64,000 nt of DNA from MWCO01 sp964488865. GTDB taxonomy: Bacteria; Myxococcota_A; Polyangia; Polyangiales; Polyangiaceae. Position 1 is the stretch's first letter. Each line of letters opens with the position of its first letter. This document shows, piece after piece, positions 8,176-17,340 of this stretch. Location of the stretch: contig CAZAWR010000002.1 in NCBI GenBank assembly GCA_964488865.1, positions 1 to 64,000 on the forward strand, given 5' to 3'. The translations under genes were made by a program, and so were the position numbers. The notes beneath the pieces are model-generated. The model ran no database searches. It was not told where the DNA came from and was given only the letters and a program-made list of their open reading frames with translations.

Positions 8176-8556
8176 TCACCCACGAATGGACGCGACGTTC
8201 TGCTCCCAGTGGGCGCCGTCGAACGCGCGGACGGCGAAGTCATTCATGGCGTCGCCGTCGAGACAGCGCACGTTGACGTCGACGTGGTCCGGGTGGGAGC
8301 GTGGCGTGTAGAACGGCTGCACGCCACAGACGCGGCAGAAGGTGTGCTTGGCCACGCCGGTGTGAAACGTATAGGTAGTGAGGGCTTCTTCGCCGCGCAC
8401 GAGCTCGAACTGCTCCGGGGGGACGATGAGGTGCAAGATGCCCTTCATGCGGCAGATGGAGCAATTGCACGCCAGCGCCTCGCGGGCGGCCGTGGTCACG
8501 CGGAACCGCACGACGCCGCAGTGGCACCCGCCTTCGAACGTGCGAAGCTCTGCCAT
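8176..8556 (-). CDS. GFA family (CENP-V fold) zinc protein
   Basis: A 126-residue protein with the full set of zinc cysteines of the glutathione-dependent formaldehyde-activating (GFA) family: GGCHCG near residues 10-14, CNCSICRMKG near 31-40 and HTFCRVCGVQPFY near 73-85. It ends in a typical strand-rich tail. Family members bind zinc and some act on S-hydroxymethylglutathione, but most are of unknown substrate. It converges on the GYF_2 gene with a 16-bp gap and is divergent from the methyltransferase. Confidence 0.85.
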   Translation of the reverse strand: MAELRTFEGGCHCGVVRFRVTTAAREALACNCSICRMKGILHLIVPPEQFELVRGEEALTTYTFHTGVAKHTFCRVCGVQPFYTPRSHPDHVDVNVRCLDGDAMNDFAVRAFDGAHWEQNVASIRG

Positions 8557-8628
8557 GGATGAGTCCTACCACGCCGTTGCGGCCCGAATAGCCCTTTCGA
8601 TTGGCACGGAACACGCTAGGTTCGGGGC

Positions 8629-9249
8629 ATGGCCGAGCGTGCTCATCCCGACCTCGATGGCTTTCGCGACCGGTGGCGTCTCCGCTGGCGCTTCGGCGTG
8701 TTGCCCTGGCTCACGCGTGAAAAAAACCCGTATCGGGCCGAGGTGCACTGGCGCTACGAATGGGTCACTCCCCACTGCGTCGGCCGCGATGTCGTCGACA
8801 TCCCTTGCGGCATGGGCTGGGGGACCTCTCTGATCCGAGACACCCGCTCCCTACTGGGGATCGACGTCAGCCACGAGGCGGTTGCCGAAGCGAACCGACG
8901 CTACGCGGGGCAGGCGACCTTTCGCGTGGGCAGCATGGAGAAGCTCGACCTTCCGGACCGCAGCGTCGACACCATCGTATGCCTCGAAGGCATCGAGCAT
9001 GTGCCACAGGACGTGGCAAGAGCCTTCGTCGCAGAGGCCGGCCGGGCCCTGCGTGCCGACGGTCAACTGTTGCTGTCGTCACCCCATTGCAGCACGGGGG
9101 AGCACAGCGGCAACCCGTACCACGTGTACGAGTATCGCCCCGAGGAGATGCGCGCCTTGCTCGAGACGTGCTTCTCGGTAGACGAGGTCCTCTCGCGCAC
9201 CGTGGACACGATGATCATCCACTACTTCCGGGCGCATCCCCTCGGCTGA
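8629..9249 (+). CDS. Class I SAM-dependent methyltransferase (type 11)
   Basis: A 206-residue enzyme. Motif I is VVDIPCGMGWG near residue 57, followed by LLGIDVSHEAV, the motif II acidic strand, FRVGSMEKLDLPDRSVDTI and CLEGIEHVPQDVARA. The pattern is that of small-molecule or lipid methyltransferases (UbiE/Methyltransf_11). The substrate cannot be told from sequence. The start ATG at 8629 follows TAGGTTCGGGG. The gene stands between the divergent GFA gene and a large lipoprotein, with no clear pathway link. Confidence 0.82.
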   Translation: MAERAHPDLDGFRDRWRLRWRFGVLPWLTREKNPYRAEVHWRYEWVTPHCVGRDVVDIPCGMGWGTSLIRDTRSLLGIDVSHEAVAEANRRYAGQATFRVGSMEKLDLPDRSVDTIVCLEGIEHVPQDVARAFVAEAGRALRADGQLLLSSPHCSTGEHSGNPYHVYEYRPEEMRALLETCFSVDEVLSRTVDTMIIHYFRAHPLG

Positions 9250-9315
9250 TCGCGGCGTCCGAAGGGCCCAAGAAGTCCCTCGCCCGCGGCGCCGACCCGT
9301 GTACGATGAGCCGCC

Positions 9316-12300
9316 GTGCGCATGACCTCCTCTCGCCGACCCGCATCCGCTTTGCTCGCTGCCCTTGCGGGATTCCTGCCCGCGTGCGGGGGGGCCACGT
9401 CGGTCCCTGCCAACGTGCAGCGCCCCGAGCCGACCCCGCCCGTGGTGTCGACGTGGTCCTACCACCCCACGTCCCCGCGGCACCTGCTCGCGCGCATCGA
9501 CCTCGGGAAAGCCAGCTGGCTGCTCGTCGGTCGCGGCGGTGAACGATGGGTGGTCGACGTGCGCGAAGGCACGGCCTCGGCCGCCCCCATGCTGGCCGAC
9601 CAGGACCTGGTAGGGGTGAGCCGGCCCGACGCATCCACCTTCGCCTTCGTGGGCGCCGAAGGGGCGATCTACTCGTCGCCGAGCCCGCTGGGGCCGCTCA
9701 CCCTGGTCCGTCGGATGGAACCGTTGCCCCTGCGCATCGCCGCGGCGGGTCGGACCATCGTCGCCGTGCACTGGGATGGCAGCGTCGTGCAGTCGACGGA
9801 CGCGGGCAAGACGTTCTCCCCCGTGGAACTTCGGGGCAGTCGTCCCTACGATGTCACGCTTGCGCCCGATGGTCGCGCGATGGTCCTCGGGTTTCCGGAG
9901 CAGCTCTGGGTGTCGCGTGCGCAGGGGGCTTGGGCGCCGGCCGGCACGACGCCGGTGGGGGCGGGGTTCGTGGGAATGGACGCGAGCGGTGCGTTGATCG
10001 CACAGGGCATTCGCGCCTCGGTTCTGTGGGGCGAGCGGGACGCGGGCCCGCAGATCGCGGACCGAGCTTTCGAGCCCCCTCCGATGGACTTGATGACAGA
10101 CCTGGAAGCGGGTCCGAGCGCAGCGGCGCTCACGTCGGGACGGGCCACGATATCCGGCGGCAGGTACTACGAAGTTGCGAGGCGAGAGGAGAAGGGGCCC
10201 TGGTTCCTGGGTCAGGGCACGCTGACCGATCGCTTGTTCTGGGCGCCCATCGCGCAATCCGACGATTGTCGTCATCTGTTCGTGGGCGCGAGGGGAAAGC
10301 AACTTGCGTTTGGGTGCCTGACGGGGGCGCGCAAGGGAGGGGTGCTGTTCCCTTCGCTGCGTGTGATTCAGAGCCGCGATGGGGGAAGCTCCTTCGTCCG
10401 CCAGCCCACGGTGCTGGTGGGCGACGAGGAGGGGCTCTCCTTGACGGTTCTCGACGATGACTCGCTGGTGGTGGCGGGGGCTTGCAAACCTGATTCTACA
10501 GGGGTTTGCGTTCCAGGTGCGCCCGTGCGGCTTCTGCCTTCCGCGGAGGCCAAGCTCTTGCGCTTCACGGAGACAGAGTCGTCCGAGGTGCCGGCGTTGC
10601 GCGGGAGAGTGACGCAAGTGGTGGCCTCGGGCGGCCGGCTCTATGCGACGGGGTTGCAGGCGTCAGGACGTCCAGCGGTTCTGGTATCCGTGGATCAGGG
10701 CAAGACCTTCCGTGCGGTCGGGCTTGACCTTTCGGGGACGAACGCTGCCGGAGACAAGGATGGGGAAGAGTTGTTGCAGCGCATGCAGCCCGGAAAGCTC
10801 GTGGCAGGTACGGAAGGCAGGCTGTCGTGGGTGCTGCATACCGACCAGGGACCGGTCTGGGTGGTGCTCGACGAAGCGGGACGCGTGCTGTCCGCGCGCC
10901 TGACGCCGGCGACGCATCCGTTGCTTGCGGCGGCGGGGACCCGGGCGATCGCGATCGGCGCCGAGGACGGGAGCGTGATGGAGAGCTCGAACGGGGGAGA
11001 GACCTTCGAACGCCTGACGCGATTGCCGTCGTTCCTGTGGGACAAGGACACGGGCCCGATCGCCTGGTGCGAGAAGGACGGCTGCGTGGTGGGGGACGCG
11101 TTCTCACGGTCGGGGTGGACGGACAAGAACGGCGGGATGGTAGGTTGGCCGGAACCGGTGAAGCCCGCGGTCGCGCCGACGCCACAGCGAACCCCCATTG
11201 TTTGCAAGGTCGTCGAGACCGTCACGGGCGTGATCGAAAACACCCTCGACATGCCGGACGCCGCGGACGCCGGACGGGGTGCGGTCGGATGGTCGACCGT
11301 CGTGGTGGACCGCAAGACGGCGTCGGTGAGTGTGATGCATGCGACGACGGCGAGCGGTCACGCGGTCAAGCCCGTGGTGTTGCTGCCTCCCGCGCCCAAC
11401 CCCACGCGGGTGGCGCTCGACGCGCGCACGCAGGCGGAGGGGGCCGCTGCCCTGCGGTATGGGTTTGCCGCGGGTCCGGACGGCAAGCCCCTCGTGGGAA
11501 GCCCCCTGCGCATCGAAGTGGCGTGGGACAACCAGTTCGAAGGGTCGCCCCAGCGCGCCCAGCTCACCTCGACCACCCCACTACGCGCGGCCGATGTGAC
11601 GTCCCTTTCCGGAAACGTGGCGGCCCAGGCGAACGTCGGAATGCTCTCCGTGGTGCCGGGGGGCATTCATGTCTGTCCCCACGCGGCGTGCGACCCTGCG
11701 TCGGAACCCTCGTTCTTCTTGCGCAACCGGGGCGGGGTCGAGACCGTTGCCCCCGTGCCGTGGCCCACCCAGGGGCTGGGTGGAGCGCTTCCCCTGTCAC
11801 GCCACCTGATGCGCATCGACGGAAAGAACGTTCCTATTGCCGTGCACCAGCAGCGTTCCGTGGTGATGCGCGCCAATCTCCAGCAGGACGGCACCTACGC
11901 GTACGAAGCGCTCGCCCTGGCGCCGTCGGATGCCCGCGAGCTGGGCATCCAGGAGCTGTCCTCGTGGGCGTATCTGTCGTCGACGACCATGGGCCTCTCC
12001 CGCACGCTCTACCATCCGGACAAGGGCCATGCCCACGCATGGGTGCTGCGGTTCGACACGGATCGAGGCGTGGGCAAGACCGTGGAGGCGCCCACGCAGC
12101 GTGACCTGGCTGACCCGCCCGTGCCGTGCACCGAGGCCCAACGTACCGGTTCGTTCCGCGTGCTGAGCCCGGGCATGCCTGGCACCGAGCACCCCGTGAT
12201 TCTGGAACATGGCGAGCGAAAGGCCGTCCTGCGAACCCGCCTCGCCGTCCTGTACGGCAGCCCGTCTTCGGCTTGCGTCGACGTGTTCGATGCGAGCGCC

Positions 12301-12654
12301 GACCGCGCGTCCGATCGTCGCGCGCTGATCCCGGTCGGGGCCATGGACCGATCGTGGCTGCTTTCCCGCGAAGGTTCAACGCTGCGGTGGTGGGGGCTTC
12401 GCTGCCAGTTTCAACCGGGCGCGAAGGTCGACCCACCCACCAAGGCAGTGGTCGAACCGACCCCCGAGAACAAGGCGACCGACGAGAATTGCACCGAGGT
12501 CTTCCAAAAAATCGCCACGTTCATGGGCGCCCCGTCGATGGGGGATCAGCGGGACAGCTTCCTTCAGATGTGCCGTGGCAGAAGCGTGGACATGGAGTGC
12601 GTGCGACGTGCCTCCAACGTGCAGGAGCTCGTGACGAACTGTTTGAAGCTGTAG
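9316..12654 (+). CDS. Large lipoprotein with Asp-box (BNR/VPS10-type) beta-propeller repeats
   Basis: A 1112-residue protein with a lipoprotein signal: basic start, LLAALAGFL, then a lipobox ending PAC followed by Gly-Gly. Asp-box-like turns recur at widely spaced positions: STDAGKTF near residue 160, SRDGGSSF near 355, SVDQGKTF near 460 and SSNGGETF near 557. These mark sialidase/YCF48-type beta-propellers, so the N-terminal ~600 residues are probably one or two propellers. The remainder is beta-rich and unrecognised, with a Cys pair near the C-terminus. GTG at 9316 has a better-spaced GATGAG upstream than the ATG at 9322. The role is unknown, likely on the cell surface. Confidence 0.7.
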   Translation: MRMTSSRRPASALLAALAGFLPACGGATSVPANVQRPEPTPPVVSTWSYHPTSPRHLLARIDLGKASWLLVGRGGERWVVDVREGTASAAPMLADQDLVGVSRPDASTFAFVGAEGAIYSSPSPLGPLTLVRRMEPLPLRIAAAGRTIVAVHWDGSVVQSTDAGKTFSPVELRGSRPYDVTLAPDGRAMVLGFPEQLWVSRAQGAWAPAGTTPVGAGFVGMDASGALIAQGIRASVLWGERDAGPQIADRAFEPPPMDLMTDLEAGPSAAALTSGRATISGGRYYEVARREEKGPWFLGQGTLTDRLFWAPIAQSDDCRHLFVGARGKQLAFGCLTGARKGGVLFPSLRVIQSRDGGSSFVRQPTVLVGDEEGLSLTVLDDDSLVVAGACKPDSTGVCVPGAPVRLLPSAEAKLLRFTETESSEVPALRGRVTQVVASGGRLYATGLQASGRPAVLVSVDQGKTFRAVGLDLSGTNAAGDKDGEELLQRMQPGKLVAGTEGRLSWVLHTDQGPVWVVLDEAGRVLSARLTPATHPLLAAAGTRAIAIGAEDGSVMESSNGGETFERLTRLPSFLWDKDTGPIAWCEKDGCVVGDAFSRSGWTDKNGGMVGWPEPVKPAVAPTPQRTPIVCKVVETVTGVIENTLDMPDAADAGRGAVGWSTVVVDRKTASVSVMHATTASGHAVKPVVLLPPAPNPTRVALDARTQAEGAAALRYGFAAGPDGKPLVGSPLRIEVAWDNQFEGSPQRAQLTSTTPLRAADVTSLSGNVAAQANVGMLSVVPGGIHVCPHAACDPASEPSFFLRNRGGVETVAPVPWPTQGLGGALPLSRHLMRIDGKNVPIAVHQQRSVVMRANLQQDGTYAYEALALAPSDARELGIQELSSWAYLSSTTMGLSRTLYHPDKGHAHAWVLRFDTDRGVGKTVEAPTQRDLADPPVPCTEAQRTGSFRVLSPGMPGTEHPVILEHGERKAVLRTRLAVLYGSPSSACVDVFDASADRASDRRALIPVGAMDRSWLLSREGSTLRWWGLRCQFQPGAKVDPPTKAVVEPTPENKATDENCTEVFQKIATFMGAPSMGDQRDSFLQMCRGRSVDMECVRRASNVQELVTNCLKL

Positions 12655-12663
12655 TCTGCGATC

Positions 12664-13626
12664 TCACCCCGTCACCGGCCGGGCGCAGCTTGCAGGGATG
12701 CCCGTCGCCATCTGCAAGGCATGATCGAGCACCGGAGCCAGCGCATCGAATTGCTCGTTCACGGCGCGCGGACTGCCGGACAGGTTGATGATCAGCGTGT
12801 GCCCACGCTGCACGGCGACGCCCCTCGACAGCATCGCGCGCGGCGTGTGCTTCATGCCCTGCAGACGAATCCCCTCCGCGATCCCGGGCACTTCCCGATC
12901 CATCACCGCGAGGGTCGCTTCCGGTGTCACGTCGCGCGGGCTCAGACCCGTCCCCCCTATCGTGAGCACCAAATCCACCACCTCCTCATCCGCAAGGCGA
13001 ACGAGGGCTCGTTCGATCCTCGCACCGTCGTCGGGCAAAATCCTCTGCTCGACCACCGTTCCCGGTGCGACGGCGAGCAAACGGCTGACCGCCACCGGTC
13101 CCGCCGTGTCCTCGTACACTCCCGCGGAAGCCCTGTCGCTCAGCACCAGCACCGCAAAACGGTACGCGTCGAACACCGGGTCCGTACGGACCTCGTCGCC
13201 CGCACGGACGGTCCCCGAGCGAAGCACCCGCGCGAAGATCCCTCGGCGCGGCATGATGCAGTCGCCCGCCTGGTCGTAGATCGCGCAGCGGCTGTGGCAG
13301 GTCTTCCCATGCTGCGTCACCTGCAGCACCGCACGATCCCCTATCCGAAAACGGCGTCCCACCTCCAACGCCAGCAGTTCGATGTCCGCCGTGACCACGT
13401 TCTCACCAAACGCCCCCGCCGCCAACGCCAACCCCTTGCCCCGCATCGTGTCCACGTCCTGATCCGACAGCAAACTCACTTGTCTGTGCCAATTTCCCGC
13501 GTGGGCATCCCCCTCGAGGCCCTGTCCCCGCACGAGCACACCCTCGTCGATCGGAGCCTTCTGCGTCCCCTTTCGCTCGCTCCGGCACAACGCCACCACG
13601 CGTCCTCGCAATCCCTGTCCCTCCAT
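12664..13626 (-). CDS. MOSC domain fused to MogA/MoaB molybdopterin adenylyltransferase
   Basis: A 320-residue two-domain protein. The N-terminal half (about 1-150) is a MOSC domain: GLEGDAHAGNWHRQVSLL, GAFGENVVT, and a conserved-type cysteine in GKTCHSRC. The C-terminal half (about 160-320) is MogA/MoaB-like: VLVLSDRASAGVYEDTAGP, LTIGGTGLSPRDVTPEAT and INLSGSPRAV. MogA adenylylates molybdopterin before metal insertion; MOSC domains handle sulfur on Moco. The ATG at 13626 follows GGGAGG and is 2 bp past the moaC stop. It is the last gene of the Moco operon. No transposon or frame disruption suggests an artefactual fusion. Confidence 0.85.
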   Translation of the reverse strand: MEGQGLRGRVVALCRSERKGTQKAPIDEGVLVRGQGLEGDAHAGNWHRQVSLLSDQDVDTMRGKGLALAAGAFGENVVTADIELLALEVGRRFRIGDRAVLQVTQHGKTCHSRCAIYDQAGDCIMPRRGIFARVLRSGTVRAGDEVRTDPVFDAYRFAVLVLSDRASAGVYEDTAGPVAVSRLLAVAPGTVVEQRILPDDGARIERALVRLADEEVVDLVLTIGGTGLSPRDVTPEATLAVMDREVPGIAEGIRLQGMKHTPRAMLSRGVAVQRGHTLIINLSGSPRAVNEQFDALAPVLDHALQMATGIPASCARPVTG

Positions 13627-13628
13627 GG

Positions 13629-14102
13629 TCAATCCTCCCGCTCGAAGGAGCCGCTCTTTCCGCCCGCCTTGCTCTCGACACGCACCTGCTTCACCGTCAT
13701 CGCCCGGTCCACCGCCTTGCACATGTCGTACACAGTCAACGCGGCGATCGACGCCGCCGTCAGCGCCTCCATCTCCACCCCCGTGCGATCCGTGGCGCGC
13801 ACCGTGGCTTCGATCCGCACCTCGCTCTCCCCGAGGACGAGGTCGATCTCGACCGCGTCGATGCGAAGCGGGTGGCAGAGCGGGATCAGCTCGCTCGTCC
13901 GCTTGGCAGCCATGATCCCCGCGACCCGCGCGGTCGCGAGCACGTCCCCCTTCGCGATCGCATGCCCACGTATCAACTCGATCACGTCAGGCCGGGTCGT
14001 CACCATCGCGGACGCCACCGCCGTGCGCTGGGTCACGTCCTTGCCGCCGACGTCGACCATGCGTGCACGGCCCTGGTCATCGAGGTGCGTCAGGTCAGCC
14101 AT
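13629..14102 (-). CDS. moaC: Cyclic pyranopterin monophosphate synthase MoaC
   Basis: A 157-residue protein of normal length that converts 3',8-cyclo-GTP to cPMP, the second half of step one in Moco synthesis. Family landmarks are MVDVGGKDVTQRTAVASA at the N-terminus, AGIMAAKRTSELIPLCHPL near residues 61-79, TGVEMEALTAAS and TVYDMCKAVD. The start at 14102 overlaps the moeA stop by 8 bp. Together with moaA upstream it supplies cPMP; no moaD or moaE is found in the window, so those must lie elsewhere. Confidence 0.93.
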   Translation of the reverse strand: MADLTHLDDQGRARMVDVGGKDVTQRTAVASAMVTTRPDVIELIRGHAIAKGDVLATARVAGIMAAKRTSELIPLCHPLRIDAVEIDLVLGESEVRIEATVRATDRTGVEMEALTAASIAALTVYDMCKAVDRAMTVKQVRVESKAGGKSGSFERED

Positions 14103-15300
14103 GATGGTCGCCCATGAAGAAGAAGGGGAGCCGGGCGCCAGACTCCAATGCCTGGGAACCCGGCTCGAACCGTGCGTACGCGTTGGCCCGCGCGGTGCTG
14201 TAGATGTCGGCGGACCCCTGCTCGTGGAAGGGGAAAAGGAGATGCCCGCCCTCGGGACGGAGCTCCGCGCGCATGGGCAGAAAGAGCGTACGATCGCTCT
14301 TGCACGCACAGGACATTGCCAACTCGCCCGTGCTCTCCCATAGCGTCGTCTCTTGCCCCGTGAAGGCGCGAACGGCCGGGGCGACGTAGCGCGTGAAGCA
14401 GAAGTGCGTGCTACGAGCGTTGCCGGGAAGACCGAACACCACCCGGCCGTTGCCGACCGCGAAGAGCAAGGGTTTGCCAGGTTTCTGTGTGACCTTGTGA
14501 AACACAGGGGTGGCTCCGAAGGTCTCGATGACCCGGGGGACGAGGTCGAACTTGCCCATGGACACACCTCCCGTGAGCACGATGAAGTCGGCGTCGCGGG
14601 CCGAGGCGAGGGCCTCGTTGAGGGAGGTTTCGGTGTCCGCAGCGTGAGAGAGGGACACGGAGGCGAGGCCCAGGTCACGGGCGAGGGCGACGAGCATGGG
14701 ACCGTTGGAGTCACGGATCTGGCCTGGTTGGAGGCCTTCGCCCACGGGCACGAGCTCGTCGCCTGTGGAGATGACCGCGACGCGGGGGAGACGAAAGACG
14801 CGGACCTCAGTACGATTGAACGCGGCGAGGTGGCCGAGGATGAGCGGGGAGATGAGAACGGGCGGCCCCAGCGTGATGGCGCCCTTGCGACATAGCTCCC
14901 CCACGGCCTGCATGTGCTGACGTGGCTTGATCGACGCGGGCAAGCGGACGCGTCCTGGGGACCGCTCGACGTGCTCGACCATCACGACGGCCTCGGTGCC
15001 GTCAGGGCAAGGAGCGCCAGTCATGATCTCCACGCAATGGCCTGGCGCAACGCGCCGTTCGGTGGTGTGTCCGGCACCCACGGTGTCATGGACTTCGACT
15101 TCTTTGCCAGCGTCCTGCAGACAAACAGCGAAACCATCCATCATGGCGCGAACGAACGAGGGGACGTCGTGGGGCGCCTCGATGGGTTCGGCCAGCGTGC
15201 GACCGAGGGCCTGGGCAAGGGGGCACGCCTCGGGCTGCGGGGCCCGTATGTGCTGCAGAACGAGCTCGAGGGCGCGGTCGGGTCCGATCATGCGTTCCAT
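14095..15300 (-). CDS. moeA: Molybdopterin molybdenumtransferase MoeA
   Basis: A 401-residue MoeA of normal length. It inserts molybdate into adenylylated molybdopterin, working with MogA encoded two genes downstream. Landmarks: ALGRTLAEPIEAPHDVPSF and MMDGFAV near the N-terminus, GHCVEIMTGAPCPDG, VAVISTGDELV, RDSNGPML, FIVLTGGVSMG and PGKPLLFA with VFGLPGN. The C-terminal domain IV is present. It begins 18 bp after moaA and overlaps moaC, consistent with one transcript. Confidence 0.93.
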   Translation of the reverse strand: MERMIGPDRALELVLQHIRAPQPEACPLAQALGRTLAEPIEAPHDVPSFVRAMMDGFAVCLQDAGKEVEVHDTVGAGHTTERRVAPGHCVEIMTGAPCPDGTEAVVMVEHVERSPGRVRLPASIKPRQHMQAVGELCRKGAITLGPPVLISPLILGHLAAFNRTEVRVFRLPRVAVISTGDELVPVGEGLQPGQIRDSNGPMLVALARDLGLASVSLSHAADTETSLNEALASARDADFIVLTGGVSMGKFDLVPRVIETFGATPVFHKVTQKPGKPLLFAVGNGRVVFGLPGNARSTHFCFTRYVAPAVRAFTGQETTLWESTGELAMSCACKSDRTLFLPMRAELRPEGGHLLFPFHEQGSADIYSTARANAYARFEPGSQALESGARLPFFFMGDHHG

Positions 15301-15318
15301 GGTGGGGCTCTTGGTGCC

Positions 15319-16257
15319 TCAGCCGCCGATGGCGACCATGTGGCGTTTCATCCAGTGCTTCGAGAGCCCGGCCTTGCGACCGAGCATGGCGTGGAAACCT
15401 TCGAGCGTGGCCGCATCGTCGCCGGCGACGAGCGAAGGCGCGAGGTCGATGCAGTGTCCGCTGCGAAGGCATCCGTACAGGCGTCCTCGCGCGTCGAGCC
15501 GGAGGCGATCGCACCCCGCGCAGAAGGGCTCAGACACGGGGGTGATGAAACCCACGATCACGATGCGGTCCCCATCGCGGAACCGGTGACGGGTGGCCGT
15601 TCCGGACGGGCCGAGGGGGCCTTCGTAGCGGAGATGCTCGGCGATGCGATCGAGGGCGTGCCGGGCGGACAGGAAGCTCTTAGGGTAGAGGGAAGCGCCC
15701 GCTCCGTGGGGCATGAGCTCGATGAAGCGTTGCTCGGCGCCGAGACGGCCAGCGAGGCGAACGAGGTCGACGAGGTGATCGCCGTTGACGTCCTGGAGCA
15801 AGACGGCATTGAGCTTGATGTGTTCGAAGCCGGCCTCGCGGGCGGCGGTGAGACCTTCGAGGACGCGATCGAGGGCGGGTGCGCCGGTCAATCGGTGGAA
15901 GCGGTCAGGATGAGTGGTGTCGAGGCTGACGTTGACTCGGTCGAGTCCTGCGGCGCGCAGGGCGGCTGCGAGCGGGGCGAGGCGAAGGCCGTTGGTGGTG
16001 AGTGCGAGGGTGGCGTCGGGCAGGGCCGCGCGCGCCGAGCGAACCATGTCGACGAGATCGCTTCGCACGAGAGGCTCGCCGCCGGTGAATCGGAGCTTGC
16101 GGAGCGGCAACGCGCGGTCAGCCACCACCGCCGCACGCACCAGCAGGTCGCCATCGAGCCCCTCGCCGGACGCCGGCTCTCCGCCAGGACGACAGTAGCT
16201 GCACTGCAAGTTGCAGCGGTCAGTAACGGACAGGCGCAAGTACAGCGATGAGGTCAT
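15319..16257 (-). CDS. moaA: GTP 3',8-cyclase MoaA
   Basis: A 312-residue radical SAM enzyme. The N-terminal cluster motif is DRCNLQCSYC (CxxxCxxC) at about residues 13-22, the SAM-binding FTGGEPL follows, and the C-terminal cluster cysteines are in FCAGCDRLRL and LYGCL. The C-terminus ends in Gly-Gly, as required in MoaA. The N-terminus is shorter than usual: the family's stretch before YLRLSVTDRC is absent, and no upstream in-frame start was noted. It is the first gene of the leftward Moco operon. I see no convincing Moco riboswitch in the upstream interval. Confidence 0.92.
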   Translation of the reverse strand: MTSSLYLRLSVTDRCNLQCSYCRPGGEPASGEGLDGDLLVRAAVVADRALPLRKLRFTGGEPLVRSDLVDMVRSARAALPDATLALTTNGLRLAPLAAALRAAGLDRVNVSLDTTHPDRFHRLTGAPALDRVLEGLTAAREAGFEHIKLNAVLLQDVNGDHLVDLVRLAGRLGAEQRFIELMPHGAGASLYPKSFLSARHALDRIAEHLRYEGPLGPSGTATRHRFRDGDRIVIVGFITPVSEPFCAGCDRLRLDARGRLYGCLRSGHCIDLAPSLVAGDDAATLEGFHAMLGRKAGLSKHWMKRHMVAIGG

Positions 16258-16622
16258 GGCGTCACGGGGGGAATGGACGACGCCACCTCAGGGCGATGGC
16301 GACTCCTTTTCAAGCACGGGAGGCGCGGTGGTTTCCCAACCGCACCCTGTCGGTCCCGGCGCCATGGCATCGAGGGCATGCGGTAGGAAGCCGGGACTCG
16401 GAGTCGAGTTCGCGAGGAACAAGGAGAGCCTAGCGTCAACCGTGGCCGGAGCCAAGGCGCTACAGGACCCGCTCCCAGATCTCGCTCGGGGGAACACCCG
16501 AACGATTTGTCCGTTCAGCTCACCTTTTCTCGATGGCTTCGTCGTGCGTGGAAGGTTGACCTTCGTGCGCCGAGGCTCGCCTTGACTTGGGAGAGGGGTT
16601 CGATTTTCCTATCGGCTGCCTC
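16258..16622. other. Intergenic stretch with decayed fragment of the HD-GYP gene 3' end
   Basis: 365 bp between moaA and the DUF599 gene. No convincing gene is present, although a plus-strand frame stays open across much of it. The middle (16433-16520) is a degraded copy of the last codons and downstream flank of the GAF/HD-GYP gene. Nothing recognisable was seen in 16258-16432 or 16521-16622. Confidence 0.5.
16433..16520. repeat. Direct repeat flanking DUF599 gene, copy 1 (decayed HD-GYP gene tail)
   Basis: The first 50 bp (16433-16482) match 17341-17390 exactly. The next ~38 bp correspond to the upstream C-terminal codons of the HD-GYP gene but with substitutions and one missing base that breaks the frame. 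The perfect part holds the gene's last ~23 bp and ~27 bp beyond its stop. Confidence 0.75.
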
Positions 16623-17294
16623 ATGAACCCCTTTTTCGATAGCCTCTCGAGCGGCTTCACCCCAACCACCTGGGTCGAGACCGCCGTGAGCAGCAGTGCG
16701 TTCGCCTCACTCATCGGCTATCACGTCTGGCTGGTGCGCACCTACCGCCGAGAACCTGCGCAGACCGCTCTGGGGATTGCGCATGCCGTGCGCGAAAAGT
16801 GGGTCCGCACAGTCATGACGGAGCGTCGGGACATCCTCGCCGTGCAGACGCTTCGCAATTGGACAATGGCCGCGACCTTCCTGGCATCGACGGCCATGCT
16901 CATCGCCCTGGGTCTGCTCAACGTCGCGATGACCACACCGCGCTTGGCGGAGATGTCCCACTTGCTCAACGCGCTTGGGTCACGCAGCGAGTCTCTGTGG
17001 ATGGTCAAACTGACGCTGCTCACGCTGGTGTGCTTCGCCATCTTCCTGAACTTCGCCCTCGCCGTTCGGTACTACAACCACGCGGCGTTCATGCTCACCC
17101 TCCCGGACGAGGACCAACGCGCGATCGAGCTGGCAACATCGGCGGTTCATCGAGGTGCCGTTCAGTATCACATCGGCATGCGCGGCTACTACGTCACCAT
17201 TCCCCTCGCCCTGTGGCTGTTGGGACCGCTGTGGTTCCTCGGAAGCTCCATCGCGCTCATCTTCCTCATGCGCCGTATGGACAGGACGTTCTGA
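16623..17294 (+). CDS. DUF599 family membrane protein
   Basis: A 223-residue integral membrane protein of the DUF599 family, a group of unknown function. Family-like features are the N-terminal helix with YHVWLVRTYRREPAQTALG, then REKWVRTVM, the motif LAVQTLRNWTMAATFLAS, and two more hydrophobic segments (LWMVKLTLLTLVCFAIFLNF; ALWLLGPLWFLGSSIALIFL). Four membrane helices are predicted by eye. I chose ATG at 16623; a TTG at 16587 would add 12 residues. The gene is flanked by direct repeats (16433-16520 and 17341-17428) and interrupts what may once have been continuous sequence. Confidence 0.75.
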   Translation: MNPFFDSLSSGFTPTTWVETAVSSSAFASLIGYHVWLVRTYRREPAQTALGIAHAVREKWVRTVMTERRDILAVQTLRNWTMAATFLASTAMLIALGLLNVAMTTPRLAEMSHLLNALGSRSESLWMVKLTLLTLVCFAIFLNFALAVRYYNHAAFMLTLPDEDQRAIELATSAVHRGAVQYHIGMRGYYVTIPLALWLLGPLWFLGSSIALIFLMRRMDRTF

Positions 17295-17340
17295 CGTCGC
17301 GCGTCAGTGAATCGTCCCCCCGCAGTCGCGTCCGATCGAC

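Noticed and set aside
14914..16251. Plus-strand open frame of 445 codons over moeA and moaA
   Set aside because: Shadow of two well-supported Moco genes on the other strand.
16211..16585. Plus-strand frame of 124 codons between moaA and DUF599
   Set aside because: It starts inside moaA and crosses the decayed repeat; no family resemblance.
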